Below, one piece after another: positions 24,254 through 33,118 of a stretch of 64,000 bases of DNA; the first letter of the stretch is position 1; each line of letters opens with the position of its first letter. Location: NCBI RefSeq assembly GCF_014648415.1, contig NZ_BMRB01000001.1, forward strand, positions 124,001 through 188,000, in the 5' to 3' direction. The notes below the pieces were generated by a model that was not told where the DNA came from, did no database searches, and saw only the letters and a list, made by a program, of their open reading frames with translations. Made by a program: the position numbers and the translations under genes. Source of the DNA: Actinokineospora fastidiosa (GTDB lineage Bacteria > Actinomycetota > Actinomycetes > Mycobacteriales > Pseudonocardiaceae).

Positions 24254-26541
24254 ACCGCACCTCCCGGGTAGGGGACAGGATCGGTGATCTGCAGGCGCAG
24301 CTCGCTGACGTAGCCGCGCCCCTCGGCGTCGGTCAGCCAGCTCTGCTCCAGGACGGGCAGGAGTTCGGTGAACACGACCGTCACGTCCGGGCCGCCCTCG
24401 GCCTGGGCGGTGCGCAGCATCGAGGCGAACACCTGGGCGTGCAGGGGCCCGGTGAGGTCGAGGTAGCACGGCTTGGTCTCGGTGCCGATCTTGACGAACA
24501 CCCGCTCCGGCAGCCCGAGCCGCGCCTTCAGCCGCCGCAGCGCCAGGTACCGCTCGGGCTCGCCGGTCACCGAGGTCAGCCCGGTCTCGGCGACCGTGGT
24601 GCGCCAGGTCTCGCGGGCCACCACCAGCTCGCCGATGCTGATGCGCGGGGTGTGCGCGGCGGGGGCGAGCAGCTTGAAGCTGTCCATGAGCTTGGCGCTG
24701 AGCAGGTCGTGGAACGCCTCCAGCAGCGGCCACGCCGACCCGTCCGGCAGCCGGACGACCAGCTCGCCCGCCACGTCCTCGACCAGGCACGCGGTCGCGG
24801 GCACCGTCCGCGCCAGGTCGGCGCCCTCGGTGTCGCCGATGCCGAGCTCGCGGTCGAGCGGGCCGTCGAGGCCGTGCCGGGTGCGGCCGGTCTGCCGGGG
24901 GAAGTCGGCCGGGTAGAGCACGCGCAGCCGGGCCGGGCCGAGGTCGGCGTCGAGCCCGGCGCGCAGCGCCGCCGGGTCGGGGTGCCACACCGAGAACAGC
25001 GCGCTGTCGACCGGCGTGCTGGCCGGGTGCAGCTCGCCGAGCACGAACTGGCACTCGCCCCGGTTGACCGCGTCGACATCGACCGCGCCGACCTGGATAT
25101 CGGGGCTGTGCACGCGCGCCGACGGCCAGCCGGGCGCCGTGGCCGGGAACAGCTCGGCCGCCCTGGCGAGCGCGTCGGCGGTGTCCACCGCGACGGGCCC
25201 CTCCGCGCCGAGTCCGAAGAGGACGGCCCAGCGGCGGGTGAACTCGGCGGCGACGCGGTCGGCGGGCTGGTCGTCGCCGGTGAACAGCAGGCCCTGGCTC
25301 ATCGTCCACAGGTCCGACAGCCGCACCGGACGCGGCTGCTCGGCGTACAGCTCGCGCACCGCGGCGCCGATGGCCGCGCCCAGTTCGGCGGTGAGCCACC
25401 GGGCGGCGCGCAGCACCACGTCCAGCGGCCCGGCGACGCGGTCGAGCAGCGCGGCGCCGACGACGACATCGACGTCGCGCAGGGTGTCCTCGTAGACCAG
25501 GGTGCGCCCGGCGTAGGCCATGCCGCTGCGCCTGCGCGGCTCGACGCCGGTCACGGCGACGAACTCCGCGTCGAGCAGCCGCAGCGCCTCGGCGAGCCCG
25601 TCGGCGTCCGCGTCGGCCACGCGGTCGCGGGCGGCGCGCAGCCGGGCGAACGGCTCCGCCGCCCGCGCCCTGGCCTCGGCGTCGCCGATGGCGGCGATCC
25701 GCTCGGCCAGGACGTCCTCGGCGCGCGGGCTGAGCGGCAGGCCCGCGTCCCAGTGCAGCACGCCCTTCTCGACGAAGCGCTCCAGGAGCAGGTACGTGTC
25801 CTCGGGTGTGCGCAGCAGTCCGGCATCGGCGACCTCCCTGGCAGGCCTGCCGTCGCACAGCGCCAGGACGGCCGCCTCCACAGTGGACAAGGTGGTCGCG
25901 GGCATCAGCGGGACCACGACCCGCTGGCCCTCGACGCTCACGTGCGGGCGCGGCCGGACCGGCCACCAGCGCCGGACCCCGGCGTCCCCGGCCAGCCGCT
26001 CGGCGAGCGCGGCCATCGCCCACGCCTCGAAGAACACCCGCCTGCCGCGCAGCGCCCGCTCGCCCGGCTCGGCGCGCAGCGCGGGCGCGTCGTCCTCGAC
26101 GCGCAGCCAGGAGACCGGGCCGAAGAAGCCGATGGTCTCGCTCTTGCCGCAGTACCGCTGCCAGTAGCGCAGCAGCGCCTTCTCCCGGTCGCGCCGCCGC
26201 ACGTTGCGGCGCGCCCCACCGGCGGCCAGCCCGTCCAGCGAGACGAGCACCGACGGGTTCTGCCAGGTCACCGCCTCGCGCAGCAGCGGATCGGCGGCCG
26301 TCTCGGTCGCGGCGGCCGCCGCGCGCTCGACGGCGTCGGCGAACGCCTTGGCGAAGACGTCGTCGGCGACGGTCCCGGCGATGGCCGCGTCGGCGACGGG
26401 TGCCAGGTCGGGGTCGGCGAAGCGGTCGAGGCCCGCGGCCGGGAAGCCCGCCGAGCGCAGCAGCCCGTCGCGCCACACCAGCCAGCCGGTGTCCCCCAGT
26501 CCGACCAGGTGTCTCGGAACCTCGCCGTCGCGCGCGGTCAT
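24250..26541 (-). CDS. Stand-alone LanB-like protein (lantibiotic dehydratase N-terminal, glutamylation-type)
   Basis: A 763-residue protein resembling the tRNA-dependent glutamylation domain of class I lantibiotic dehydratases. The family segment RYCGKSETIGFFGP is at residues 129-142. The C-terminal part shows FVKIGTETKPCYLDL and a final WLTDAEGRGYVSELR, where such domains normally end. There is no SpaB-C-type elimination domain in this protein or elsewhere in the window. In the family, these domains transfer Glu from Glu-tRNA to Ser/Thr; related peptide aminoacyl-tRNA ligases add whole amino acids to peptide ends. Here the gene is coupled (ATGA on both sides) to NRPS genes, so an assembly-line substrate is likely. 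It is clearly paralogous to the C-terminal part of the adjacent gene. The actual reaction is unknown. Confidence 0.85.
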   Translation of the reverse strand: MTARDGEVPRHLVGLGDTGWLVWRDGLLRSAGFPAAGLDRFADPDLAPVADAAIAGTVADDVFAKAFADAVERAAAAATETAADPLLREAVTWQNPSVLVSLDGLAAGGARRNVRRRDREKALLRYWQRYCGKSETIGFFGPVSWLRVEDDAPALRAEPGERALRGRRVFFEAWAMAALAERLAGDAGVRRWWPVRPRPHVSVEGQRVVVPLMPATTLSTVEAAVLALCDGRPAREVADAGLLRTPEDTYLLLERFVEKGVLHWDAGLPLSPRAEDVLAERIAAIGDAEARARAAEPFARLRAARDRVADADADGLAEALRLLDAEFVAVTGVEPRRRSGMAYAGRTLVYEDTLRDVDVVVGAALLDRVAGPLDVVLRAARWLTAELGAAIGAAVRELYAEQPRPVRLSDLWTMSQGLLFTGDDQPADRVAAEFTRRWAVLFGLGAEGPVAVDTADALARAAELFPATAPGWPSARVHSPDIQVGAVDVDAVNRGECQFVLGELHPASTPVDSALFSVWHPDPAALRAGLDADLGPARLRVLYPADFPRQTGRTRHGLDGPLDRELGIGDTEGADLARTVPATACLVEDVAGELVVRLPDGSAWPLLEAFHDLLSAKLMDSFKLLAPAAHTPRISIGELVVARETWRTTVAETGLTSVTGEPERYLALRRLKARLGLPERVFVKIGTETKPCYLDLTGPLHAQVFASMLRTAQAEGGPDVTVVFTELLPVLEQSWLTDAEGRGYVSELRLQITDPVPYPGGAV

Positions 26542-29504
26542 GACCCGTCCACCATGTGCAGCCGCAGTTCGGAGGTGTAGCGCCTGCCCTGGGCGTCGGG
26601 CACCCAGGAGCGCTCGGGGGCGGGCAACGCCTCGCTGACGGTCACCGACACGTCCGCGCCCCCGTGGGCCGCCGCGGCGCGGACCATGGCGCACAGCGAC
26701 AGGGCGAAGACCGGGGCGGTGAAGTCGACATAGCAGGGCTTGGTCTCGGTGCCGATCTTGACGTACACCCGCTCCGGGAGCCCGAGCCGCGCGCGGAACC
26801 GCCGCACGGCCAGGTACCGCTCCGCGTCGCCCTGCGCCGCGGTGAGGCCGGTCTCGCCGACGGTGGTGCGCCAGGTCTCGCGCGCGACGACCAACCGGTC
26901 CACGGTGATGCGCGGGGTGTGCGGGGCGGCGGCCACCAGCTTGAACGCGTCCACCGCGTGGGTCGACAGCAGCGCGGAGAACACCTCGATCAGCCGCAGC
27001 CGCCGACCGTCGGCCAGCACCGCGACGAGCTCGCCGCCGTCGCGCTCGACGCGGACGGAGGTCGCGGCGACCAGCCGGGACCGGTCGGCCCCGGGCGCGG
27101 CGGCGAAGGCCAGCTGCGGGTCGGCGCGCCCGACGAGCCCGTCGCCGAGGCGGCCGGTGCGGCGGGGCCAGTCGGCCGGGAACAGCGGCCGGACGCACCC
27201 GCCGCCGAGGTCCTCGGCCAGCCGCGCGCGCAGCCGCTCGGGGTCGGGGTGCCACGACGCGTACACCGGGCAGTCCAGGCTCGCCCACGCGGTGTGCAGC
27301 TCGCCGAGCACGACGGTGTGCTCGCCCCGGTTGATCTCGTCCACCGACGACGCGCAGATCTGCAGGTCCGGGCTGTGGATGACGCCCGCGGACCAGCCCG
27401 GCCGGTCGGCGGGGAAGGCCAGCGCGGCGCCCTCGGCGAGGTCGGCGGTGGTGAAGTGGGCGCGGTCGGTGTCGGGGAGGTCGAACAGCCGCGCCCAGCG
27501 GGCGGCGAACTCGGCCGAGACCGCGTCGACCGGGCGCGGGCCGTCGCCGAAGAACAGGCCCTGGGCGAGGAACCACAGGTCGGCCAGCGACACCGGGCCG
27601 CCGCCTGCGAGGTCGTCGTACAGCTCGGCGAGGGCGGCGGTGTAGGCGTCGGCGAGCGCGCCGGTCAGCCAGCGGGCCGCGCGCAGCAGCAGGGCCAGCG
27701 GCTCGGCGACGGCGTCGAGCAGGCCCGCGCCGACGACCACGTCGAGGTCGCGGGCGGTGTCGGTGTAGACGAGCGTGCGGGCGGCATAGGTCTGCCCGCC
27801 GTCGCGGGTGGCCGCGCGGCCGGTGATCTCGGTGAACACCGCGTCCAGCGCGGTCATCGCCGCGGCGAGGGCGTTCGGGTCGCCCGCGGCGGCGGCCACC
27901 GCGTCCCGGGCGGCGAACAGCCGGTCCAGAGTGGACTGCGCTGGGCCGCGCACGGTCTCGTCGCCGATGGCGGCGACGCGCTCGCGCAGCACGTCCTCGG
28001 CGTGCGGGGCGATCGGCAGGTCGGCGTCCCAGGTCAGCACCTCGCGCTCGACCAGCCGGGTCAGCAGCGTCTCGGCGTCGCGCACGTGGTGGGCGAGGTC
28101 GGCGATGACCGCGCACGCGGGCCGCCCGTCGCACAGCTCGACCGCGATCGCCTCGGCCGGGCTCAGCGGCAGCGGCGGGCGGGCCGGGCGCAGGACCGCG
28201 CGGTCGCGCACGGTCAGGTGCGGCGCGAGCCGCGGCGGCATCCACGCCCGCACGGCCGGGTCGGCGCACAGCGCCGCGCCGACGGCGGCCAGCGCCCACG
28301 CCTCGAACCGCACGACCCGTCCGCGCACGAGCGCCGGTCCGGGCGTCGCGGTCATGGCCGGGGCGTCCGGGGCGACCCGCGCCACGAGCTCGGGGCCGAA
28401 GAAGCCGATGGTCTCGTTCTTCGCGCAGTACCGCTGCCAGTAGCGGCCCACGACCAGCCGCTGCCTGCGCCGCGTGCTGGCCCGCTCGGACAGCCCGCCG
28501 GTGAACCGCGCGGCCAACTCGGCGTTCTGCCACAGCAGCGCCTCGGTGAACAACGGGTCGGCGAGGACCTTCCCGATCCGCTCGTCGGTGCGGGCGAGCG
28601 CGTCGGCGAGCCTGCGGGCGAAGTCCTCGTCGGCGCCCGCGAGCGCGGCGTCGGCAGCCTCGGCGACGTCGGGGTCGGCGAACCAGTGCAGGCCCTCGAC
28701 CGGGAAGCCCGCGGTGCGCAGCTCGGCGTCCGGCCAGACCGACCACTCGGTGTCGCCGAGCCGGACGCGGTCGTCCGGCCGGGCCGGGAGGATCTCCTCG
28801 GCGATCACGGCCAGCAGCTCCGCCTCGTTCTCGTGCAGGAAGAAATGGCCGCCGTCGAACTCGCGCAGCGTGAAGCGGTCGGTGTGGCGGGCCCACGCGG
28901 CGGCGTGCTCGGCGCTGACGGCGCGGTCGCCCGTGCCGTGGCAGACGACGATCGGCACCGGGAGCGGCGGCTCGGCGGTGTGGGTGTAGTCGTCGATCCA
29001 GGCGAAGTCGGCGCGCAGCGCGGGCAGCAGCAGCTCGACCAGCTCGGCCGACCCGGCCACCTCGGCGGGCAGCCCGCCGCCGTCGGTGAGCCTGCGCACC
29101 AGCTCCGCGTCGTCCACCCGGGACAGGCCGTCGAACACCGTCGCGGCCGTCTCGTGCGGGGCGCGGCACCCGCCGACGATGAGCTTCTCCGGCAGCGCCG
29201 CGCCCGTCCGGCGCAGCTCGCGGACGACCTCGAAGGCCAGCCGCGCGCCCATGGAGTGCCCGTAGAGCGCGAACGGCCGGTCGGCGCGCTCGGCGAGGGC
29301 GGCGGCGATCTCGGCGACGTCGAACCTCGGGTCGTCCTCGATGCGCCGCTCCCGGCCGGGCAGCGCGAGCGCGTGCACGTCGATCCGCGGACCGGCGGCG
29401 GCGGGCCACGCGGCGAACACCGACGCCCCCGCCCCGGCGTAGGGCAGGCAGAACAGCCGGACGTCCGCGCCGGGGCGCGGGACGCGGTTGACGAACCACT
29501 CCAC
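26538..29504 (-). CDS. Type II thioesterase fused to LanB-like domain
   Basis: A 988-residue fusion. Residues 1-240 are a type II thioesterase (LFCLPYAGAGASVF, nucleophile Ser84 in YGHSMGA, His in FDGGHFFLH). From about residue 250 to the end is a LanB-like glutamylation domain with RYCAKNETIGFFGP (358-371), VYVKIGTETKPCYVDF and a final RRYTSELR. It parallels the downstream stand-alone protein over its whole length, including an N-terminal stretch LGDTEWSVWPD versus LGDTGWLVWRD. GTG at 29504 overlaps the upstream TAG by one base and follows GGAAG at fair spacing. Fusing an enzyme that acts on carrier-bound thioesters to a tRNA-dependent domain argues that the LanB partner also works on assembly-line intermediates. 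I know of no characterised enzyme with this architecture. Confidence 0.85.
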   Translation of the reverse strand: MEWFVNRVPRPGADVRLFCLPYAGAGASVFAAWPAAAGPRIDVHALALPGRERRIEDDPRFDVAEIAAALAERADRPFALYGHSMGARLAFEVVRELRRTGAALPEKLIVGGCRAPHETAATVFDGLSRVDDAELVRRLTDGGGLPAEVAGSAELVELLLPALRADFAWIDDYTHTAEPPLPVPIVVCHGTGDRAVSAEHAAAWARHTDRFTLREFDGGHFFLHENEAELLAVIAEEILPARPDDRVRLGDTEWSVWPDAELRTAGFPVEGLHWFADPDVAEAADAALAGADEDFARRLADALARTDERIGKVLADPLFTEALLWQNAELAARFTGGLSERASTRRRQRLVVGRYWQRYCAKNETIGFFGPELVARVAPDAPAMTATPGPALVRGRVVRFEAWALAAVGAALCADPAVRAWMPPRLAPHLTVRDRAVLRPARPPLPLSPAEAIAVELCDGRPACAVIADLAHHVRDAETLLTRLVEREVLTWDADLPIAPHAEDVLRERVAAIGDETVRGPAQSTLDRLFAARDAVAAAAGDPNALAAAMTALDAVFTEITGRAATRDGGQTYAARTLVYTDTARDLDVVVGAGLLDAVAEPLALLLRAARWLTGALADAYTAALAELYDDLAGGGPVSLADLWFLAQGLFFGDGPRPVDAVSAEFAARWARLFDLPDTDRAHFTTADLAEGAALAFPADRPGWSAGVIHSPDLQICASSVDEINRGEHTVVLGELHTAWASLDCPVYASWHPDPERLRARLAEDLGGGCVRPLFPADWPRRTGRLGDGLVGRADPQLAFAAAPGADRSRLVAATSVRVERDGGELVAVLADGRRLRLIEVFSALLSTHAVDAFKLVAAAPHTPRITVDRLVVARETWRTTVGETGLTAAQGDAERYLAVRRFRARLGLPERVYVKIGTETKPCYVDFTAPVFALSLCAMVRAAAAHGGADVSVTVSEALPAPERSWVPDAQGRRYTSELRLHMVDGS

Positions 29505-32500
29505 TAGAGCACTTCCTTGCGTGGCGGGTCGATCCAGTGGCGCGATCGCCGGAACGGGTAAGTGGGCAGCGGGACGCGGCGCGCCGGGACGCCGTCGAAG
29601 TCCTCGGCCCACGCGACGGACTCGCCCGCGACCCACCGGCGCGCCCGCTCGGAGCGCGCGGTCGTGCGGCCGTCGATGGCCTCGGTCAGCGCGGCCAGCA
29701 CGGTCGCGTCGGTGCACTCGACCGCGGCGCGGCAGTCGAACGCCCGCCTGCCGACCGACAGCGTGTACGCGACGTCGGCGACGCGCGGGGCGTGCTCGGC
29801 GATGTGGTCCCGCAGCCGCGACAGCACCGCGCGCAGGGCGATCGGGTCGCGCGCGGAGACCGGGAGGGTCCAGGTCCGCTCCGGGCACGGCGACGGGATG
29901 TCCTCTTCGGACTGCCGGACCAGGACGTGCGCGTTGGTGCCGCCCACGCCGAAGGAGTTCACGCCCGCCACCCGCGGACCGGCTGGCCACGCGGTCAGCT
30001 TCGTCGGCACGGTGAACGGGCCGAGGTCGACGTCCGGGTGCGCGGCGGTGAAGTGCAGGCTCGGCGGGATCTGCCCGTGCCGCACGGCCAACACGGCCTT
30101 GATCAGGCTCGCGATGCCCGCAGCGGCGTCCAGGTGCCCGATGTTGGTCTTCACCGAGCCCAGCGCGCAGTGCTCGACGTCGCCGAAGACGTCGGTGAGC
30201 GCGGCGGCCTCGATCGCGTCGCCCAGCGGCGTCCCGCTGCCGTGCGCCTCGACGAAGCCGACGTCGGCCGGGTCGAGCTGGGCGGCCGCCAGCGCGTCGG
30301 CGATCGCCTCGGCCTGCCCGACCGGGCTGGGCACGGCGTACCCGGCGCGCTCGGCGCCGTCGTTGCTCACACCCCAGCCGGGCAGCACGGCGTACACGTG
30401 GTCGCCGTCGGCGCGGGCGTCGGCCAGCCTCCGCAGGACCACGACGCCGACGCCGGAGCCGAACCCGGTGCCCGCCGCCGCCTCGTCGAAGGCCCGGCAG
30501 CGCCCGTCCGGGGAGGCCATCCCGCCCGCGCGGTGCCGGGGCCAGGTCACCGCGACCCCGCCCGCGAGCGCGATGTCGCAGCGGTAGTCCGCCAGGTTCT
30601 GCGCCGCCTCGCACACCGCGACCAGCGCGCTGGAGCACGCGCTCTGCACGGCCATCGCCGGGCCGGTCAGGCCGAGCCGGTAGGCGACCTGGCCGGGCAG
30701 GTGGTCGGCCTGCTGGCGGCCGAGCAGCCTGCCCTCCCAGTCGTCGGGGTCGAGGTCGGCCACCGCCGGGTTGTCGAACAGGTGGTAGAGGAAGTACCGG
30801 TTGACCGACGCCGAGGCGAAGACGCCGACGCGCCCCGGCTCGGTCGCCGGGTCGTGGCCCGCGTCCTCCAGCGCCGCCCACGTCGTCTCCAGGAACAGCC
30901 GGTGCTGCGGGTCGGTGGTCTCGGCCTCGGCCGGGGTGAACCCGAAGAACTCCGCGTCGAACTCCTCGACCCCGGTCAGCACGCCGTGCCCGCGGACGTG
31001 GGCCGGGTCGGCGCGCAGACCCGGGCCGATGCCGAGCGCGGCCAGTTCGGCGTCGGTGTGGTCGTGGATGGAGTCGACGCCTGCGCACAGGTTCCACCAG
31101 AACGCGCCAGCGTCGGCCGCGCCGGGGAACCGGCAGGCCAGGCCGACGACGGCGATCTCGTCCCCGGTCTCGGCCCGCTCGACGGCGCCGCGCTCCCGCT
31201 CCCGGGGATCGGCGTCGAGGAACCGGGCCTGCGCGGCGACGGTCGGGTGGCGCAGCAGCGCGGCGACGCCGATGTCGGCTCCGGTGGCCTCGGCCAGGCG
31301 CGCGCGCAGGACGCCGAGGCTCAGCGAGTGCCCGCCCGCGTCGAAGAACGCGACGTCCAGCCCCACCGAGCGCACGGTGAGCACCGCGCACCAGGCGTCG
31401 TGAACCAAGCGCTCGGTGTCGGTCATGGCCCGCGCCGGTCGCTCGGCGGGAGGGTCGGGCAGCGCGCGTTCGTCGACCTTGCCGGTCACGGTCAGCGGGA
31501 ACGCGGCGACGGCGACCACGGCCTGCGGCACGCAGTACCCGGGGAGCGCGTCGGCCACCGCGGCGCGCAGCGCGACCGGGTCGGCGTCGGCGGACTCGAC
31601 GTAGCCCAGCAGCCGACCGTCGCGGACGATCACCCGGGCGCGGGCCCCGGACGCCGCGGTCAGCGCGGCCTCGACCTCGGCGGGCTCGACGCGGTGCCCG
31701 CGGACCTTGACCTGCCGGTCCAGCCTGCCCAGGCACACCAGCGCGCCGTCGGGGTCGCGCCTGCCGAGGTCGCCCGTGCGGTAGGTGGGCGTGCCGTCGG
31801 GGTCGACGCCGAAGCGGTCGCCCGGCCCGCTCAGGTACCGGCCGACGAGGTGCTTCCCGGCGACGACGATCTCGCCGTCGTCGGCGATGCGGAGCGTGTA
31901 GCCGGGCAGCGCCGAGCCGATCGGCACCGGACCGTCGGCGTCCGGCAGGTCGGCGGCGGCGACGCGGAACTGCGCGGCGAAGGTGACCTCGGTGGCCCCG
32001 TAGCCGTTGACGAACACGCAGTCCGGCGCGAACCGGTCCCGTCCGCGCCGCAGGTCGGCCCAGGTGGCCTGCTCGCCGCCCAGCAGCACGACCCGCACGG
32101 ACGGCAGGAGCGCCCCCGTGTCGACGAGGTAGCGGTACAGGGTGGGCGTGGAGTGGTAGACGGTCACGCCGTGCTCGGCGAGCAGCCGCGCGGTCTCGGC
32201 GACGCCCTCGGCGCGCACGTCGACCGGGACCACCGCCGCGCCCGCGAGCAGGGCCGGGAACAGGTCCGGGATGGCGGCGTCGAAGGACAGCGAGGCCAGC
32301 AGGGCCACCCGGTCGGCGGGGCCGATGCCGAGCGTGGCGAGCTGGTTGTCCACCACGTGGCGCAGGTTCGCGTGCGTCTGCGCGACGGCCTTGGGCTCGC
32401 CGGTCGAGCCGGAGGTGAACAGCACGTACGCGGTCTCGCCCGGTTCGGCGACGGTCAGCGGCGCGTCAGCGACGTGCTCGATCATGATGCCGGGCAGCCC

Positions 32501-32821
32501 GCTGGCGGCCTCGGTGACGACCGTGGCGACGCCCGCGGTCTCGGCCATCACGGCGCGCCGCGCCGCCGGGAACGCCGGGTCGATCGGGACGTAGGCGCCG
32601 CCCGCGGCGAGGACGCCGAGCACGGCGGCGATCGCGCGCGGCCCGTGCGGCAGCGCGACGCCGACCCGCTCGCCCGGGGCGATCCCGGCCAGGGCGCGCG
32701 CGACACCGCCCGCGCGGACGGCCAGCTCCGCGTAGGTCAGCGGATGCTCGCCGCCGACCGCGAGCGCGTCCGGCCAGCGCCGGGCGGCGTCGGCGAAACC
32801 CTGCGCGACCGTCGGTCTCAT
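29504..32821 (-). CDS. Hybrid NRPS-PKS A-PCP-KS without acyltransferase
   Basis: A 1105-residue loading-type protein and first gene of the operon. The adenylation domain (about 1-470) has FTSGSTGEPKA and a variant YGATE core where YGPTE is usual. My manual code DAPHLGGFAK is not one I recognise. The carrier protein has Ser499 (GGHSLSLG). The ketosynthase (about 540-960) is complete: Cys729 (SACSSAL), EAHGSGT and NIGHL. It ends in a post-KS linker with the PLPTYPFRRSRHW motif, as in AT-less ketosynthases, and no AT or ACP follows. The ATG at 32821 begins at the expected distance from the adenylation core. An in-frame ATG at 32914 would add 31 unconvincing residues. Neither start has a clear ribosome-binding site. 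Confidence 0.88.
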   Translation of the reverse strand: MRPTVAQGFADAARRWPDALAVGGEHPLTYAELAVRAGGVARALAGIAPGERVGVALPHGPRAIAAVLGVLAAGGAYVPIDPAFPAARRAVMAETAGVATVVTEAASGLPGIMIEHVADAPLTVAEPGETAYVLFTSGSTGEPKAVAQTHANLRHVVDNQLATLGIGPADRVALLASLSFDAAIPDLFPALLAGAAVVPVDVRAEGVAETARLLAEHGVTVYHSTPTLYRYLVDTGALLPSVRVVLLGGEQATWADLRRGRDRFAPDCVFVNGYGATEVTFAAQFRVAAADLPDADGPVPIGSALPGYTLRIADDGEIVVAGKHLVGRYLSGPGDRFGVDPDGTPTYRTGDLGRRDPDGALVCLGRLDRQVKVRGHRVEPAEVEAALTAASGARARVIVRDGRLLGYVESADADPVALRAAVADALPGYCVPQAVVAVAAFPLTVTGKVDERALPDPPAERPARAMTDTERLVHDAWCAVLTVRSVGLDVAFFDAGGHSLSLGVLRARLAEATGADIGVAALLRHPTVAAQARFLDADPRERERGAVERAETGDEIAVVGLACRFPGAADAGAFWWNLCAGVDSIHDHTDAELAALGIGPGLRADPAHVRGHGVLTGVEEFDAEFFGFTPAEAETTDPQHRLFLETTWAALEDAGHDPATEPGRVGVFASASVNRYFLYHLFDNPAVADLDPDDWEGRLLGRQQADHLPGQVAYRLGLTGPAMAVQSACSSALVAVCEAAQNLADYRCDIALAGGVAVTWPRHRAGGMASPDGRCRAFDEAAAGTGFGSGVGVVVLRRLADARADGDHVYAVLPGWGVSNDGAERAGYAVPSPVGQAEAIADALAAAQLDPADVGFVEAHGSGTPLGDAIEAAALTDVFGDVEHCALGSVKTNIGHLDAAAGIASLIKAVLAVRHGQIPPSLHFTAAHPDVDLGPFTVPTKLTAWPAGPRVAGVNSFGVGGTNAHVLVRQSEEDIPSPCPERTWTLPVSARDPIALRAVLSRLRDHIAEHAPRVADVAYTLSVGRRAFDCRAAVECTDATVLAALTEAIDGRTTARSERARRWVAGESVAWAEDFDGVPARRVPLPTYPFRRSRHWIDPPRKEVL

Positions 32822-33067
32822 CCGCGTACCGGAGCGGGCCGGGCCGGACGTCGTCGTCCCCTGCCGGTCACCGGTCTCCCCTTCCCCCCACTGCCCCTTC
32901 GGACAGCTGCCCATCAGATGGCGGGAAGGCTAAGCACGTCCTCCGCCATCCGAGCAGCCATTTCGGAAAGTTGCGGAGGACGCATCAGCGCGCGTGGACC
33001 AAACAGCCGCAATTTTTCACGGTTGGTTACCAGTTAGCGGGAAGACCTAGGCCATGAGTGGGTGACC

Positions 33068-33118
33068 GTGATCACATGCGCTCGATCTTGTGACTGGCCG
33101 TGACTAAACGGTGATCAC
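33068..33118. promoter_or_regulatory. Pair of GTGATCAC palindromes upstream of the biosynthetic operon
   Basis: Identical 8-bp palindromes lie at 33068-33075 and 33111-33118, the second overlapping the stop codon of the CoA ester lyase. The interval to the first biosynthetic gene (32822-33114) holds no gene. A direct repeat GTGAC...GTGAC lies between the palindromes. They could bind a regulator of the operon, but no convincing -35/-10 pair was found. Confidence 0.3.

Noticed and set aside
32822-33114. Iron-box-like sequence upstream of the biosynthetic operon (GGCTAAGC on the plus strand near 32928)
   Set aside because: Only a half-match to the DtxR/IdeR palindrome; not enough to propose iron control.
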